NCBI GenBank assembly: GCA_009774055.1
Contig: VSNB01000063.1
Span: 1 to 7,058 of the forward strand
Length of the DNA: 7,058 nt
Source: Clostridiales bacterium
Lineage (GTDB): Bacteria; Bacillota; Clostridia; Oscillospirales; Oscillospiraceae
Direction of reading: 5' to 3'
Notes under the pieces: generated by a model
Databases searched by the model: none
Told to the model about the DNA's origin: nothing
The model's input: only the letters and a program-made list of their open reading frames with translations
Shown: positions 6,633-7,058 of the stretch, one piece after another
Layout: every line of letters begins with the position of its first letter
Numbering within the stretch: the stretch's first letter is position 1
Made by a program: the position numbers and the translations under genes

Positions 6633-6770
6633 AACAAATAAACTCTACAAACGTCCTGCTTTTTGCCGTGCCGGAAAACCTGCGGCACACAAAAAAGGAA
6701 ACACACTCAGTCCCTGTCCAGCCGCACCGCGCCTCCGGCGCAACAGTCGAAGTTTCCCGCTAGGGCGCAT

Positions 6771-6795
6771 CCGCCAGCACTTCGCCTCCTGGCGG
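6771..6795. repeat. 7-bp inverted repeat
   Basis: CCGCCAG (6771-6777) and CTGGCGG (6789-6795) are perfect inverted copies with an 11-nt loop. The right arm is followed by CCCAGG. No function is assigned. Confidence 0.5.
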
Positions 6796-6869
6796 CCCAG
6801 GGAACCACGCGGGATGGACAGTCTCCCAGATCGTAGCGCAACAAAATTCCCATGTAGTGCAAGGGATTT

Positions 6870-6892
6870 TCAAGGGACGGAACGTCCCTTGA
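6870..6892. repeat. Perfect 10-bp hairpin, first of a row of four
   Basis: TCAAGGGACG (6870-6879) and CGTCCCTTGA (6883-6892) pair perfectly around the loop GAA. The left arm also carries a CAAGGGA direct repeat with 6860-6866. Confidence 0.8.
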
Positions 6893-6901
6893 GGGTGCTT
6901 T

Positions 6902-6931
6902 TGCTTCTTTTCGCACAAGCGAAAAGAAGGC
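6902..6931. repeat. 11-bp hairpin, CTTCTTTTCGC type
   Basis: CTTCTTTTCGC (6904-6914) and GCGAAAAGAAG (6919-6929) pair perfectly around the loop ACAA. It aligns without gaps over 30 nt with the hairpin at 6196-6225, keeping the TTTT/AAAA core and the AC at the loop start. Confidence 0.85.
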
Positions 6932-6933
6932 CC

Positions 6934-6952
6934 TGCCGCCGGCGAGGCGGCA
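6934..6952. repeat. Perfect 7-bp GC-rich hairpin
   Basis: TGCCGCC (6934-6940) and GGCGGCA (6946-6952) pair around GGCGA. It begins 4 nt after the preceding hairpin. Confidence 0.7.
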
Positions 6953-6980
6953 AAAGCGGTAATTACGAAGAATGTAAAGA

Positions 6981-7003
6981 GGGCGGGGCCGGAGGCCCCG
7001 CCC
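6981..7003. repeat. Perfect 10-bp GC-only hairpin
   Basis: GGGCGGGGCC (6981-6990) and GGCCCCGCCC (6994-7003) pair around GGA. Read on the - strand it is followed by TCTTT, so it could act as a weak terminator for transcription entering from the right. As part of the row of hairpins it may equally be a repeat component. Confidence 0.75.
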
Positions 7004-7058
7004 GGCGTGAGAGTTGTTACAAATTTTTCAGGACCCCCGTCGCCGCCGTGCACTCATA

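Larger units (their letters stand above)
6633..7058. other. Gene-free, palindrome-rich right end
   Basis: No convincing gene was found. Two overlapping open frames on the - strand (6707-6916 and 6760-7053) run through several perfect palindromes, have low-complexity Gly/Ala/Pro-rich translations and no visible ribosome binding site or known domain, so they are taken as chance. The region holds GTGCCG/CGGCAC (6668-6673 and 6683-6688), GCGCC/GGCGC (6729-6741), CCGCCAG/CTGGCGG (6771-6777 and 6789-6795), and a tight row of four perfect hairpins from 6870 to 7003. The whole looks like an intergenic repeat element, possibly running past the window edge. Confidence 0.55.

Noticed and set aside
6583..6690. 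Longer RHH protein starting at the ATG at 6690 (103 aa)
   Set aside because: The added 36 residues are Cys-rich and not RHH-like, they would code through the operator-like repeats, and the ATG at 6582 has a good ribosome binding site.
6870..7003. CRISPR array
   Set aside because: The hairpins differ in sequence and size and are not regularly spaced identical repeats; no cas gene is present.
6707..7053. Two overlapping - strand open frames of 69 and 97 codons
   Set aside because: They read straight through several perfect hairpins, have no visible ribosome binding site or domain, and look like translated repeat DNA.
6583..7058. Insertion sequence or transposon end
   Set aside because: There is no transposase fragment and no pair of long terminal inverted repeats with a target-site duplication inside the window.

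Overview
The window reads as chromosomal DNA from a GC-rich member of the Clostridia. The most likely family is Oscillospiraceae (Flavonifractor/Lawsonibacter-like), judging from the ValRS and threonine synthase sequences, the near-perfect AGGAGG-type ribosome binding sites and the short ribbon-helix-helix protein. This placement is inferred by eye and no search was run. Most of the window is ordinary core-genome DNA; the right-hand 950 bases are rich in short palindromes and hold only one small gene.

Positions 86-4821 (+ strand) form a tight run of four genes. Two small membrane proteins of YcxB-like type, probably an old tandem duplication, are followed 24 nt later by valS (valyl-tRNA synthetase). 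Two nt after valS comes an APH/choline-kinase-like phosphotransferase. Spacing is 12, 24 and 2 nt, so one transcript is likely. No promoter or T-box leader is visible inside the run, so transcription probably starts left of the window. The run ends at a strong hairpin (4821-4863) that also serves the convergent gene on the other strand.

Positions 4870-6111 (- strand) hold thrC, a threonine synthase with an N-terminal zinc-ribbon-like cysteine cluster. Its 267-bp upstream gap contains several hairpins. Beyond it on the same strand lies a 67-aa ribbon-helix-helix protein (6379-6582), preceded by an AT-rich stretch with a perfect 9-bp tandem repeat and palindromes that look like an autoregulatory operator. 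The last 476 bases (6583-7058) hold no convincing gene. They contain a dense series of perfect hairpins, probably one copy of an interspersed intergenic repeat.

No clear new biological system is visible. The best leads are the operator-like repeats at the ribbon-helix-helix gene, and two hairpins about 700 bp apart that share one design and differ by base-pair-preserving changes.
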